Origin: JBBQFI01 sp038321775
GTDB taxonomy: Bacteria; Verrucomicrobiota; Verrucomicrobiia; Chthoniobacterales; UBA10450
Assembly: GCA_038321775.1 (NCBI GenBank)
Contig: JBBQFI010000011.1
Location: 1-64,000 of the forward strand
Direction of reading: 5' to 3'
DNA length: 64,000 bases
Position 1 is the first letter of the stretch. Each line of letters begins with the position of its first letter. A program made the position numbers and the translations under genes. Below are positions 8,615 to 18,174 of this stretch, one piece after another. The notes below the pieces were generated by a model, which saw only the letters and a list, made by a program, of their open reading frames with translations, was not told the origin of the DNA and did not search any database.

Positions 8615-9495
8615 TGCAATCGGCCGCCGGATCACCACTGTGGCAATTAGTTTTTCTTTCGTTCGCCTGCGTTCTCATTCTTTTTGAAGTCGTGCGCGGC
8701 TGGCGGCTTGGCGTGATGCGTCAACTCATGCGCGCTGTCGCTGTTGTGGCTGGATATGCCAGCGCGATCTTCGGCGGGCGAATGTTGCTGCCGCTATTGC
8801 GACCATTTCTCAAGGTGCCGGACATCGTTATTTCCGTCGTTTCCGGCGCGATCCTCGCCTTGATTGTCTATGTCGCCATCACAGCGATCGGCGCAATTCT
8901 TTTCAAACGAACCGCGCAACAGGCGGCCGGTTCCGTTCGCCTTCTGTATGGAATCTCAGGCGCATTCGCCGGAATTTTCTTCGGTCTATTCACCGTCTGG
9001 CTCGTCGTTATCTCGATTCGCTCGTTAGGCGCAGTCGCGGAAACGAGCGTGCAAGCGCAGTCGATCCGCGATCACGACCCGTTGTCGCGAACTCTGCCGC
9101 AATCTTATCCGCAACCAACCGACCCGCCGCTTGTGCAAACAATCGCCAAGTTAAAACGCTCGATTGAACTTGGGCCGATCGGCAGCGTCGTGAAAGGTGC
9201 GGACGTCGTTCCAAAATCAACCTATGAAACACTGGGTAAAGTCGGAAATGTTTTTTCCAATCCGCAAAGTGCAGAACGCTTTCTCTCCTACCCCGGCGCA
9301 AAAGAGCTGACCGATAATCCGAAGATTGTCGCGCTGCGCGACGATCCGGAAATCATCCGCATGATTCAGGAAGGCCGATTACTCGATCTGCTTCAGGATT
9401 CCCGGATCATCAACGCCGTAAACGATCCGGCGCTCGCGAATCAGCTAAAGACATTTCAATTTCAGCGCGCACTCGATTACGCGACGAAGAAGTAG
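8614..9495 (+). CDS. CvpA-family membrane protein
   Basis: A 293-residue protein with four hydrophobic segments in the first 140 residues (around 10-30, 38-60, 70-95, 110-140) followed by a soluble C-terminal part of about 130 residues. The membrane half matches the CvpA family (FEVVRGWRLGVMRQLMRAVAVVAGYASA resembles the family start). CvpA was named for colicin V production in E. coli, and is linked to envelope homeostasis; the exact role is unsettled. The ATG at 8614 overlaps the aroC stop and gives the normal family N-terminus. Confidence 0.7.
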   Translation: MQSAAGSPLWQLVFLSFACVLILFEVVRGWRLGVMRQLMRAVAVVAGYASAIFGGRMLLPLLRPFLKVPDIVISVVSGAILALIVYVAITAIGAILFKRTAQQAAGSVRLLYGISGAFAGIFFGLFTVWLVVISIRSLGAVAETSVQAQSIRDHDPLSRTLPQSYPQPTDPPLVQTIAKLKRSIELGPIGSVVKGADVVPKSTYETLGKVGNVFSNPQSAERFLSYPGAKELTDNPKIVALRDDPEIIRMIQEGRLLDLLQDSRIINAVNDPALANQLKTFQFQRALDYATKK

Positions 9496-9505
9496 TTTCA
9501 AGGAA

Positions 9506-10960
9506 ATGCGATACGTCACCACGATCGGACTCGAGGTTCACGTTCAACTCAAGACGCGTTCGAAAATGTTTTGCGCGTGCCCGGTGGAATTCGGGGCCGA
9601 GCCGAACTCGCACACCTGCCCGACGTGTCTCGGATTACCTGGAGCGTTGCCGGTTATGAATCGCGAAGCGATTCGGATGACACTGCTCACGGGCCTCATG
9701 CTTGATTGCGACATCGCGCCATTGAGCAAGTTCGATCGCAAAAATTATTTTTACCCCGACATGCCGAAGAATTACCAAATCTCGCAATACGATCTCCCGT
9801 TTTGCACGAACGGCCGCGTCCCGTTGCACGATCTCGCCTACCCGAAAGATGCGCAGAAAAATATTACGACACCGGACAAGGAAGTGAGCCTCGTGCGCAT
9901 TCATCTCGAAGAAGATGTGGCGAAGAGTTTCCACTTCGAAAATTCCACCGGGATCGATTTCAATCGGGCCGGGACGCCTCTGATGGAGATCGTGACACAG
10001 CCGGAAATCAATTCACCGGAGGAAGCTTTTGCGTTTCTTTCCGCGCTCAAACAAATCCTCGTTTACGGCGCGGTAAGTGACGCGGAGATGGAGAAGGGTC
10101 AGCTCCGTTGCGATTGCAACGTTTCCGTTCGACCGGAATCTGAGCAGGAACTCGGCGCAAAAATCGAGATCAAGAACATGAACTCAATCAGCGGCGTCCG
10201 GCGCGCGTTGGCTTACGAAGTCGCGCGTCAGGTTGAAACGCTGAACGCGGGAGGAAAGTTGGAACAGGAAACACGTGGTTGGGACGATGTGCGCGGCGAA
10301 ACTTTTCTGATGCGGACAAAAGAGTCGGCGCATGATTATCGTTATTTCCCGGACCCGGACCTGGTGCCGGTGAAAAGCGAATCGCTGCTGGAAGAAGTGC
10401 GCCGCCGCGTTCCCGAATTGCCGAAAGCGAAACGGACACGTTTCGTTGATCAATATTCCGTGAGCCCATATGACGCGGGCGTTCTGGCGAACGATCTCGA
10501 ACTCGCGCGCTATTTCGAAAGCGCCGCCAAGAACGCGCGCAACCCGAAAAATGTCGCAAACTGGATTTTGAATGACTTGCAAAATTCGCTGGCGGCAAAC
10601 GATCGAACGATCGGCGATTGCCCGATACCATCGACGGCGCTCGACGAACTGGTGAACTTAATCGATAGCGGTAAGATCAGCGGCAGACAGGGCAAGGAGG
10701 TTTTCGCGGAAATGTTCGCGAGCGGAAAAAACGCATCGACGATCGTGCGGGAGAAAGGGATCGAGCAATTGAGCGATATCAGCGCGATCGAGGCGTTATG
10801 CGAGCAGGTGATCGCGGCGAATCCAAAGCCGGTCGCGGATTTCAAAGCAGGCAATGCGGCCTCGCTGAATTTCCTGAAAGGACAAGTGATCAAATTGTCG
10901 AAGGGCAAAGCTAATCCGCAACTAGCGGGCGAAATTCTGGAGCGGAAATTAAATGGATAA
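9506..10960 (+). CDS. gatB: aspartyl/glutamyl-tRNA(Asn/Gln) amidotransferase subunit B
   Basis: A 484-residue GatB, the kinase/transamidase subunit that converts Glu-tRNA(Gln) and Asp-tRNA(Asn) to the amide forms together with GatA and GatC. The N-terminus YVTTIGLEVHVQL, CPTCLGLPGALPVMN, the FDRKNYFYPDMPKNYQISQYD block, and EIKNMNS are classical GatB signatures; the C-terminal YqeY-like tail is present. Two of the zinc-type cysteine pairs (CAC, CPTC) are visible. gatA and gatC are not in this window. Ten bases separate it from the CvpA-like gene. Confidence 0.95.
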   Translation: MRYVTTIGLEVHVQLKTRSKMFCACPVEFGAEPNSHTCPTCLGLPGALPVMNREAIRMTLLTGLMLDCDIAPLSKFDRKNYFYPDMPKNYQISQYDLPFCTNGRVPLHDLAYPKDAQKNITTPDKEVSLVRIHLEEDVAKSFHFENSTGIDFNRAGTPLMEIVTQPEINSPEEAFAFLSALKQILVYGAVSDAEMEKGQLRCDCNVSVRPESEQELGAKIEIKNMNSISGVRRALAYEVARQVETLNAGGKLEQETRGWDDVRGETFLMRTKESAHDYRYFPDPDLVPVKSESLLEEVRRRVPELPKAKRTRFVDQYSVSPYDAGVLANDLELARYFESAAKNARNPKNVANWILNDLQNSLAANDRTIGDCPIPSTALDELVNLIDSGKISGRQGKEVFAEMFASGKNASTIVREKGIEQLSDISAIEALCEQVIAANPKPVADFKAGNAASLNFLKGQVIKLSKGKANPQLAGEILERKLNG

Positions 10961-10999
10961 CATCTGACTGATGGCCCGCAGCGTCGTTCCCCTAACTGA

Positions 11000-12106
11000 A
11001 TGAAAATACTGATCGCCCCGGACAAGTTCAAAGACTCGTTAGGCGCGCGCCAGGTCGCGGCCAACATCGCCATCGGTTTGCGCGAGGTTCTGGCGAATGC
11101 GCGAATCGAGGAAGTGGCGGTAGCCGACGGCGGCGAAGGAACGGCCGGCGTTATTTCCGAGGCGCTCGATGGGCACTGGATCGAATGCGACGCGCATGAT
11201 TCGTTAGGCCGCGAAATAAAAGCGCGCTTCGCCTGGATCGAAGCGTCGAAACTTGCGGTCGTGGAAATGAGCGAGGCTGCCGGTTTGCGCCGTCTCGCGT
11301 CGGGCGAACGCGATCCCGAACGATCGAGCACATTTGGAGTCGGCGAAATGTTGCTGGCGGCGGCAAAACAGGGTGCACGCGAAACCATCGTTGGCCTCGG
11401 CGGAAGCGCGACAAACGACGGCGGATTCGGCCTCGCGCGAGCTCTTGGCTATCAGTTTTACGACGGTCGCGGCAGGGAACTGCCCGGCGACGTGACGAAG
11501 TTAATTCATCTCGAAAAGATCGCCCTGCCGGAGGAACGAGGCTGGTCGCCAATTATTATCGCGGCCGACGTCAACAATCCGCTCCTGGGTGAGAACGGCG
11601 CAACTCGCGTGTTTGGCGCGCAGAAAGGAGCGACCTCCGATCAGATCAGGTCGCTCGAGAAAGCATTGAGTAAACTGGCCACGATTGCGGCGCAGGATTT
11701 ACGAAAAGACTTTCGAGAAATTCCGGGCGCGGGAGCTGCGGGCGGTCTCGGTTTCGGTCTTATGACATTTTGCAGTGCGACTATGCGATCGGGTTTCGAT
11801 GTGGTCGCGGACAGCATTCACTTGGAACAATCGATCGCCGCCGCGGATATTATCGTGACGGGCGAAGGCAGTCTCGATGGTCAAACATTGGATGGAAAAG
11901 TGCCGGCGGGCGTCGCAAAACTCGCGCTCAAAAACGGGAAGCGAGTCTTTGCGATCGTGGGTAAATCGTCTCACGATGGCGAAATCGAAGGTCTGTTCGA
12001 AAAAGTCTTCACGCTCAACGCCGGCTCGATAAGCGACGCCGACAGCATCAAACGCGCGCCAGAATTGCTGCGTTTGCGCGCGAAGGAATTGACGGCGTTT
12101 CTCTAA
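11000..12106 (+). CDS. glycerate kinase (GarK/GlxK family)
   Basis: A 368-residue glycerate 2- or 3-kinase of the GarK/GlxK family, which phosphorylates D-glycerate with ATP. The start MKILIAPDKFKDSLGARQVA, VADGGEGTAG near residue 38, GLGGSATNDGGFG near residue 133, and the C-terminal VTGEGSLDGQTLDGKVPAGVA are family hallmarks. Two CGTTAGGC words (11037, 11202) encode SLG, the first within the KDSLGAR start motif. Not in an obvious operon with its pathway. Confidence 0.88.
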   Translation: MKILIAPDKFKDSLGARQVAANIAIGLREVLANARIEEVAVADGGEGTAGVISEALDGHWIECDAHDSLGREIKARFAWIEASKLAVVEMSEAAGLRRLASGERDPERSSTFGVGEMLLAAAKQGARETIVGLGGSATNDGGFGLARALGYQFYDGRGRELPGDVTKLIHLEKIALPEERGWSPIIIAADVNNPLLGENGATRVFGAQKGATSDQIRSLEKALSKLATIAAQDLRKDFREIPGAGAAGGLGFGLMTFCSATMRSGFDVVADSIHLEQSIAAADIIVTGEGSLDGQTLDGKVPAGVAKLALKNGKRVFAIVGKSSHDGEIEGLFEKVFTLNAGSISDADSIKRAPELLRLRAKELTAFL

Positions 12107-12196
12107 TCGTCTCTTTCGCAGCTCTACTCCCGAAGGTTGAGCGCCATGGAAGACGAGTTTCCAATTGGTGAGTCTGAGCGAGATTAGCGTTTCTTC

Positions 12197-15100
12197 ATGG
12201 AAGCAGGTCCGCAGGACACCCTAACCCCCTTCGTTTTTTCCGATCCGGCAGGTAAACGCTGGCCACGGTTACGTCTCGTTTTGCTTATCAGCGCCGTCGT
12301 GGTTTTTATCGCGACGATTCTTTTTGTGCAGACGCTTTTTGTGGCGCCACAACTGCAGTTGCCGTTTTCGCTGCGACAATTGAAAGGCCAACTGAAATCG
12401 CTGCAGAGAAAAAATCCAGCTGGCCAGGTACCGGTCGAAAATCCGCTCTGGCAAAAATTTGGGCTCGCGCGTCGCGCTTCGAAGAAACCCGCAGCGCCAC
12501 CGCCGCCGCCAGCGCATCCGCGAAAAAAATTTGCGCAAAACGAAGTTCGTCTGGCTTTTTACACGAATGGCGATCCCTACAGCTATACGTCGCTCGAACA
12601 ACACGCTTCGCAATTAACACACGTCTGTCCCGAGTGGATGGCGATGGTTGACGGCTTCGGTCATTTACAAGTCGACGCCGATAATCGATTGCCAAAACTA
12701 GCGGCGAGCAAAGGTCTCGCATTGATGCCGCTGCTGACGAATCTCGTCGGCGATAAATGGCTTCCGGAAGCGGTGGAAAATCTCGCGCACGGTCCGGCGG
12801 ATCGGCAGGACGAATTCGTAAAAAATGCCCTGAGGATTTTGAACGATGCGAAAGCGGCGGGCGTGGTGGTAGATTGGGAACAGGTCGATCCCGTTTACAA
12901 AAAAGATATCGCGGCGCTGCTCGACAAATTTGCGGACGCTTTGCACGACGACGGCAAAGAGTTGTGGCTTGCCGTTCAGCCCGGCCAGGAGCTGGACTAC
13001 ATCGACTTCAACGATTTATCGGACAACGTCGATCGCTTTATCGCGCTACTTTTTGATGAGACGTCCGATGTCGATTCGCCGGGCCCGCTCGGTTCGCGCC
13101 GTTGGTTTGACGGTTGGCTGAATGTGTTGCTCGAGGATGCGGATCCAAAGCAATGGATCATCGCGCTCGGAAGTTACGGTTACGATTGGACGGACGGGGT
13201 GCCGAAAGCGGAATTGATCAGTTTCCCCGAGGCGATGAGCCGCGCGAGTAATGCCGACGTCGCGACCGTGGCAGAGAACAGCCCGGATTATAATCCGCTC
13301 TTTTACTATGAAGATGCGGACAAGACGCACACCGTTTCATTCCTCGACGTCGTCACTTTCCTGAATCAATTGCGCGCGGTCCGTGAAAAAAGTGCGGGCG
13401 GCTTCGCGCTTTACCGGTTAGGCACGGAGGACAACGCGCTCTGGGATGCGGTGGATTTGCCGCCAAATTTTTATTCCAATGCGAAAGCGCGTCAGCAGCT
13501 GCAAATATTAAAAGGCACCGACACCATCACCGACGTCGGTGAGGGCGAAATCGTGTCGGTTGATGAAAGCCGCTCCGACGGTTTGCGTCGCATCGCAATG
13601 GATGAAGGCGGTTATTTCACGGCGACGTATGAGAAATTTCCGCAGTTTCCGACGCTGTATCACCAGGGGGCGGGCAGCGCGCATCAGATTGCGATTACTT
13701 TCGACGATGGTCCCGATCCGGAATGGACGCCGAAAGTTCTCGATATTCTGAAGGCTCGCAATATCAAGGCCGCGTTCTTCCTCGTCGGCGTGAACGCGGA
13801 ACATTATCCGGGACTCGTTAGGCGCATTGTGGCGGAAGGTCACGAGATTGGCAATCACACCTACTATCATCCCAATCTTGCGCTCTGCTGGCCGGAACAC
13901 ATTCGCGTTGAGCTCAACGCCACGCAGTTATTGCTCGAGACAATTACCGGTCGCGCCACGACGCTTTTCCGTCCGCCTTACGCCGCGGATACAAGTCCAT
14001 CGCGTTTGAGCGAATTGATGCCGCTCCAAATCGCGCAAGACCTCGGCTATTTAAACGTGCTGGAGAATATTGATCCGCAAGATTGGGCGAAACCCGGCGC
14101 CGATCTAATCGTGCAGCGTGTGAAACAACAGCGACGTGATGGCAACATCATTCTGCTGCACGACGCCGGCGGCGATCGCGCGCAAACGGTCGAGGCGCTT
14201 CCGCGCATTCTCGATTATCTGCACACGCGCGGCGATACGGTGGTGTCGTTAAGCACGCTCCTCGGGACGACACGCGACAAGTTAATGCCGCCCGCTGCCA
14301 TGGGCGGACGTCCGATGACAAGGATCGTCAGCACGACCGGCTTTCGCATTTATCATGCGATCGAAGAATTTCTGTGGGCGTTCATGATTGTGGCGACTGC
14401 GCTTGTTGTCATCCGAACGCTCGTCGTGATATGGCTCGCGGCGCGATTTCGTCGCGAGATTACCGGTTCATTTAGTGGTGCGCTAAGCGTGGCAATCGCC
14501 GCGTTCAACGAAGAAAAAGTAATCGCGAACACGCTTCGCTCATTGCTCGATGCAGATTACGAGGGTGCACTCGAAGTCATCGTCGTCGATGACGGATCGC
14601 GTGATGAGACGGCGAAGGAAGTAGAGCGCATTGCGAGCGAGGACAATCGCGTACGGTTGCTCCACCAGGAAAATCACGGGAAGGCGCGTGCGTTGCAGAG
14701 CGCTCTCGCCGCCGCACGTTACGACGTGATTGTTTTCCTCGATGCAGATACCAATGTTCAGCGCGATACTCTGCGCAAATTGGTGCGGCCATTCGCCAGC
14801 GAAAAAATCGGCGCGGTTTCCGGACACGCCAAAGTTGGAAATTTGCGCAGTTTCATCGCGCGTTGTCAGGCGCTCGAGTACACGGTGGGATTCAATCTCG
14901 ATCGACGCGCGTACACGGCGTGGAATTGCATTACCGTCGTGCCTGGCGCGATCAGCGCCATTCGCAAATCAGCGATCGACGAAGCGGGCGGCTTGAGTCT
15001 CGACACGCTCGCGGAAGATACCGATCTCACTTTGGCGCTGCACAAACGAGGTCAACGTATCGTCTACGTTCCCGAAGCGATTGCGTGGACGGAAGCGCCG

Positions 15101-15550
15101 GAAACCGTGCGAACTTTGGCTCGTCAAAGATTTCGGTGGGCTTACGGGACGCTGCAATGTTTGTGGAAACACCGGGACATGATTTTCAACTGGCGTTATC
15201 GCGCGCTCGGTTGGTTCAGTTTGCCAAGCGTGTGGTTTTTCCAAATCATTCTCGTCGCCATCACGCCGATGGTAGACTTGTTCCTACTGGCTTCGCTCCC
15301 ATTCGGCGCGTGGCGCGCGGTGTTGCCCTTCGTCATCGTGTTTCTCGCGATGGATGTCATTCTCGCGACGCTCGCTTGCATTCTTGAGCGCGAGCCGGTT
15401 CTGCGCGCCTGGCGAATTCTGCCAATGCGACTCATTTACCGACCGATGTTGAGCTACGTGATCTGGAAAGCAATCTTCCGCGCGATCAAAGGAGCCTTCG
15501 TTAGCTGGGGCAAACTCGAGCGAACCGCATCAGTTCCCGCACGAGCCTAA
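12197..15550 (+). CDS. GH18-like / NodB polysaccharide deacetylase / GT2 glycosyltransferase fusion
   Basis: A 1117-residue membrane protein with three enzymatic modules. After an N-terminal membrane helix (about 27-50) and a proline-rich linker comes a GH18-like module (about 115-440; VVVDWEQVD near 224 keeps the catalytic D-W-E). A NodB-type deacetylase follows (about 495-690; TFDDGPD near 501, HTYYH near 553, RPPY near 591, LLHDAGG near 653). After another membrane helix (about 720-745) comes a processive GT2 domain (AAFNEE near 768, VVDDGS near 795, DAD near 849, EDTD near 940, QRFRW near 976) with C-terminal membrane helices. The set suggests synthesis, deacetylation and trimming of a beta-linked amino-sugar polymer, as PgaC and PgaB do separately. 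The substrate is inferred. Confidence 0.85.
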   Translation: MEAGPQDTLTPFVFSDPAGKRWPRLRLVLLISAVVVFIATILFVQTLFVAPQLQLPFSLRQLKGQLKSLQRKNPAGQVPVENPLWQKFGLARRASKKPAAPPPPPAHPRKKFAQNEVRLAFYTNGDPYSYTSLEQHASQLTHVCPEWMAMVDGFGHLQVDADNRLPKLAASKGLALMPLLTNLVGDKWLPEAVENLAHGPADRQDEFVKNALRILNDAKAAGVVVDWEQVDPVYKKDIAALLDKFADALHDDGKELWLAVQPGQELDYIDFNDLSDNVDRFIALLFDETSDVDSPGPLGSRRWFDGWLNVLLEDADPKQWIIALGSYGYDWTDGVPKAELISFPEAMSRASNADVATVAENSPDYNPLFYYEDADKTHTVSFLDVVTFLNQLRAVREKSAGGFALYRLGTEDNALWDAVDLPPNFYSNAKARQQLQILKGTDTITDVGEGEIVSVDESRSDGLRRIAMDEGGYFTATYEKFPQFPTLYHQGAGSAHQIAITFDDGPDPEWTPKVLDILKARNIKAAFFLVGVNAEHYPGLVRRIVAEGHEIGNHTYYHPNLALCWPEHIRVELNATQLLLETITGRATTLFRPPYAADTSPSRLSELMPLQIAQDLGYLNVLENIDPQDWAKPGADLIVQRVKQQRRDGNIILLHDAGGDRAQTVEALPRILDYLHTRGDTVVSLSTLLGTTRDKLMPPAAMGGRPMTRIVSTTGFRIYHAIEEFLWAFMIVATALVVIRTLVVIWLAARFRREITGSFSGALSVAIAAFNEEKVIANTLRSLLDADYEGALEVIVVDDGSRDETAKEVERIASEDNRVRLLHQENHGKARALQSALAAARYDVIVFLDADTNVQRDTLRKLVRPFASEKIGAVSGHAKVGNLRSFIARCQALEYTVGFNLDRRAYTAWNCITVVPGAISAIRKSAIDEAGGLSLDTLAEDTDLTLALHKRGQRIVYVPEAIAWTEAPETVRTLARQRFRWAYGTLQCLWKHRDMIFNWRYRALGWFSLPSVWFFQIILVAITPMVDLFLLASLPFGAWRAVLPFVIVFLAMDVILATLACILEREPVLRAWRILPMRLIYRPMLSYVIWKAIFRAIKGAFVSWGKLERTASVPARA

Positions 15551-15883
15551 AGGGCAGACCGCGGTGCGTCGCCATAGGCAAGAACGACCGTTGGGCTTGG
15601 CGCGCGGTCACATCACCTGCGGCTAGTTAGGATAGCTCATTAATTAGTCGTGTAGAAGATATCCAATGATTTGCAGCCCCGCGGACTACTTAATGCTCAT
15701 ATTGCGGTATAACCCGGGTGTCTGGAATTCTCTCGCCGCCGTAGGTTACAAGAGTTTGATCGTTCCGGCTTAGGATACAAAAGCCGCGGTGAGGTCAGCT
15801 TTCTTTCGTGTCCTCCGAAGATAATTCCCGGTTCTGCCTAGTTAAGTCAGCCGGAGGATAACTTAGAACCATCAGAACTTACC
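15551..15883. other. intergenic region before the ice-binding-like gene
   Basis: About 330 bases without a credible gene. Two seven-base inverted segments (TCCTCCG around 15809 and CGGAGGA around 15850) could pair over a long loop just upstream of the next gene, and this pair includes the only purine-rich GGAGG, which is too far (about 28 bases) from the ATG to be a normal ribosome-binding site. Presumably contains the promoter of the secreted protein that follows. Confidence 0.4.
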
Positions 15884-17380
15884 ATGCACAACCAAATCAA
15901 ATCACTTAGCCTCATACTTAACGCTCGAATCCTTCTCGCCTTCGTCTCGCTCACGGTCTGTGTAGCTCAAACCGAAGCGCAATCGCTCGGTTCAGCCGAG
16001 ACCTTCGCGGCCTTGGGCGCTACCACTTTAACTAATACCGGGGTGAGCCACATTTCCGGTAACGTCGGCGTAAGTCCTGGCACAGCCATTACCGGATTCC
16101 CACCTGGAATTATTACCAACGGCGCACTGCACAAAGGTGACGCGGTTGCAGCAAAAGCTCATTCCGACTTTGCCGCTGCCTATGCAGCTTTTGCCGGGCT
16201 GGCTTCTCCGCCTGCAAATAACTTGACTGGGATTGATCTTGGCGGCAAAACCCTTACCCCTGGCGTTTATCATTTTGCCACCGCGGCCACCTCTGGTGGT
16301 GTTTTAACACTGGATGCGCAAAACAATCCGAGCGCGCGTTTTGTTATTCAAACTGGCACCACGCTCATTACTTCCAGCGGTTCCTCAGTTGTCCTGCTCA
16401 ATGGCGCCGATGCTCGGAACGTCTACTTTCAAGTAGGTACGTCCGCGACACTTGCGAGTGGTAGTAGCTTTATCGGAAACGTCCTTGCTCACACCAGCAT
16501 CACTACAGTGAGCGGCGCCGCTGTCACGGGCCGTCTTTTGGCGCTAACAGGTGCTGTTACCCTCGATACAAACAACTCAACGAGTCCGGGGTTGTCTGCC
16601 GCGCAGCTCTTAAACATCTCAACGCGTTTGAAAGTAATGACCGCGGACAACGTCGCGATTGCGGGATTTATCATCACGGGCAGTGCGCCTAAAAAAGTCA
16701 TTATGCGCGGAATTGGACCCTCGCTCACTGCGGCTCAGATCACAGGCGTCCTGGCTGATCCCATTCTGGAGTTACATGCGTCCAATGGCTCGCTTATTAC
16801 TACCAATGATAACTGGAGAGACACGCAGCAGGCAGCAATCATAGCTACCACCATCCCTCCGACGAACAATTTCGAGTCGGCCATCGTTGCTACTTTAGCG
16901 CCGGGTCGTTATAGCGCGATCTTACGCGGCAAAAATGGAACAACCGGCGTTGGCTTGGTCGAAATGTATGACTTAAGCCCCACGTCCAATTCGGCCCTCG
17001 CCAATATCAGCACACGCGGTTTCGTGCAGACCGGCAACGATGTCATGATCGCCGGCTTTATCTTCGGTAATGGATCAGCCAGCGAAAAAGTCATCGTCCG
17101 AGCTCTCGGCCCTTCGCTCGCCGGCAGTAACGTGGCGAACGTCCTCGCCGATCCCACGCTCGGTCTCTACAACGCCAACGGCGGATTGATGCTCTTTAAT
17201 GATAACTGGAAAGATAACGCAAGCCAGGCAGGCTACATCATAGCTAGCACAATCCCGCCAAAGAAGGACTTGGAGTCAGCTATGGTGATAAACCTTCCGC
17301 CCGGCAGATACACCGCAATCGTCAGAGGCAAGAATAACACAACCGGCGTTGCTCTCGCGGAAGTGTATCACTTGAACTAG
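15884..17380 (+). CDS. secreted DUF3494 (ice-binding-like) protein with duplicated C-terminal domain
   Basis: A 498-residue exported protein. A signal peptide (about 1-33) is followed by a DUF3494 domain (about 34-230), recognisable from LGSAETFAALGATTLTNTG, the ISGNVGVSPG segment, the LTPGVYHF motif and the repeated short beta strands of this solenoid fold. Known DUF3494 proteins bind ice; others serve as adhesins. Residues about 245-370 and 375-498 are two copies of one domain (NISTR...VMIAGFI...KKVIMRGIGPSL...LADPTLELY...NDNW...IPP...ESA...PGRYTAIVRGKN.TTGVALVEVYDL), common in secreted proteins of this group and of unknown function. No membrane anchor follows. Confidence 0.75.
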   Translation: MHNQIKSLSLILNARILLAFVSLTVCVAQTEAQSLGSAETFAALGATTLTNTGVSHISGNVGVSPGTAITGFPPGIITNGALHKGDAVAAKAHSDFAAAYAAFAGLASPPANNLTGIDLGGKTLTPGVYHFATAATSGGVLTLDAQNNPSARFVIQTGTTLITSSGSSVVLLNGADARNVYFQVGTSATLASGSSFIGNVLAHTSITTVSGAAVTGRLLALTGAVTLDTNNSTSPGLSAAQLLNISTRLKVMTADNVAIAGFIITGSAPKKVIMRGIGPSLTAAQITGVLADPILELHASNGSLITTNDNWRDTQQAAIIATTIPPTNNFESAIVATLAPGRYSAILRGKNGTTGVGLVEMYDLSPTSNSALANISTRGFVQTGNDVMIAGFIFGNGSASEKVIVRALGPSLAGSNVANVLADPTLGLYNANGGLMLFNDNWKDNASQAGYIIASTIPPKKDLESAMVINLPPGRYTAIVRGKNNTTGVALAEVYHLN

Positions 17381-17453
17381 TAGTTCACGCGCTTCGACCA
17401 ACATGTCCTGACAGAGGTTAGCCATCCACCTAACGAGTGCACGACTGCTTGAA

Positions 17454-18119
17454 TTATTTCTTAGGGCGAATGGAACCCGCACCGGCGACATTTTTCTTCA
17501 CGGTCTTCGGATTGCCGCTATAGCGAACGTCCCCTGCTCCCTTGATCGATGCCGTCAATGATTCGGTCGCATTCACTTTTGCGTCAGCTGCCCCCATCAG
17601 AGAGACTTCGACTTCCTTCGCCTGCAAAGCTTCAGCGTTAAGGTCGCCGGCCCCGCGCAATCTCGCGGTCAGGCTTTCAACCGTTCCGTCCAAAATCACG
17701 TCCGACGCGCCATCCGCTTCGACGAAGAAGTTCGGACTGGAGATTTTGTGCGCCGTAAAATCGGTTGCTCCGCGAAATCCCGCGGCGGTCAAAGCCTGAC
17801 TGGCAATCACGATTTTAACTCCATGCGTTGGACGCATGCGTTCCCTGGTTCGGATGCGCAGTTTGCCGTCGGTCACTGTCGTGACGATTTGGTCGAGCAA
17901 ATTCTGATCGCAGGTGACGCTCAGCGCGGGCGAACCCGGCGACCAGAAAATCTTATAGGCGCCGGTTGCTTCCACGGTGGAAAAATCGGACGTCGTCCGG
18001 TTTTCCGTTGTGAGCTGGCCATTCCCGCGAACCCCGACCCAGTCGCATGCCGGCAGAATCAGCGCGGCCACAAGAACCGAGATGGCCAGGCGTGGGAGAA
18101 GTGAAGTTCGTGGATTCAT
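17454..18119 (-). CDS. GIN-domain (DUF2807) lipoprotein
   Basis: A 221-residue predicted lipoprotein. The N-terminus MNPRTSLLPRLAISVLVAALILPAC ends in a lipobox with Cys about residue 25. The rest is a putative auto-transporter adhesin head GIN domain (DUF2807): short repeated beta strands with motifs such as GVRGNGQLTTENR, GAYKIFW and the alternating GAGDL/GAADA/GAGDV turns. It is probably exposed in the periplasm or on the outer membrane; the function is unknown. A TTG 13 codons upstream (18158) has a better purine-rich leader, so the start is uncertain. The gene is divergent from the GH26 gene. Confidence 0.72.
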   Translation of the reverse strand: MNPRTSLLPRLAISVLVAALILPACDWVGVRGNGQLTTENRTTSDFSTVEATGAYKIFWSPGSPALSVTCDQNLLDQIVTTVTDGKLRIRTRERMRPTHGVKIVIASQALTAAGFRGATDFTAHKISSPNFFVEADGASDVILDGTVESLTARLRGAGDLNAEALQAKEVEVSLMGAADAKVNATESLTASIKGAGDVRYSGNPKTVKKNVAGAGSIRPKK

Positions 18120-18174
18120 TTGTTGATGAGATGCAGACAATGAGGCTATTGGATTCAAGAATCTTCCTTCCTGT

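Noticed and set aside
12107..12196. 13-codon open frame (MEDEFPIGESERD) before the fusion gene
   Set aside because: Too short and without a convincing ribosome-binding site; more likely untranslated leader.
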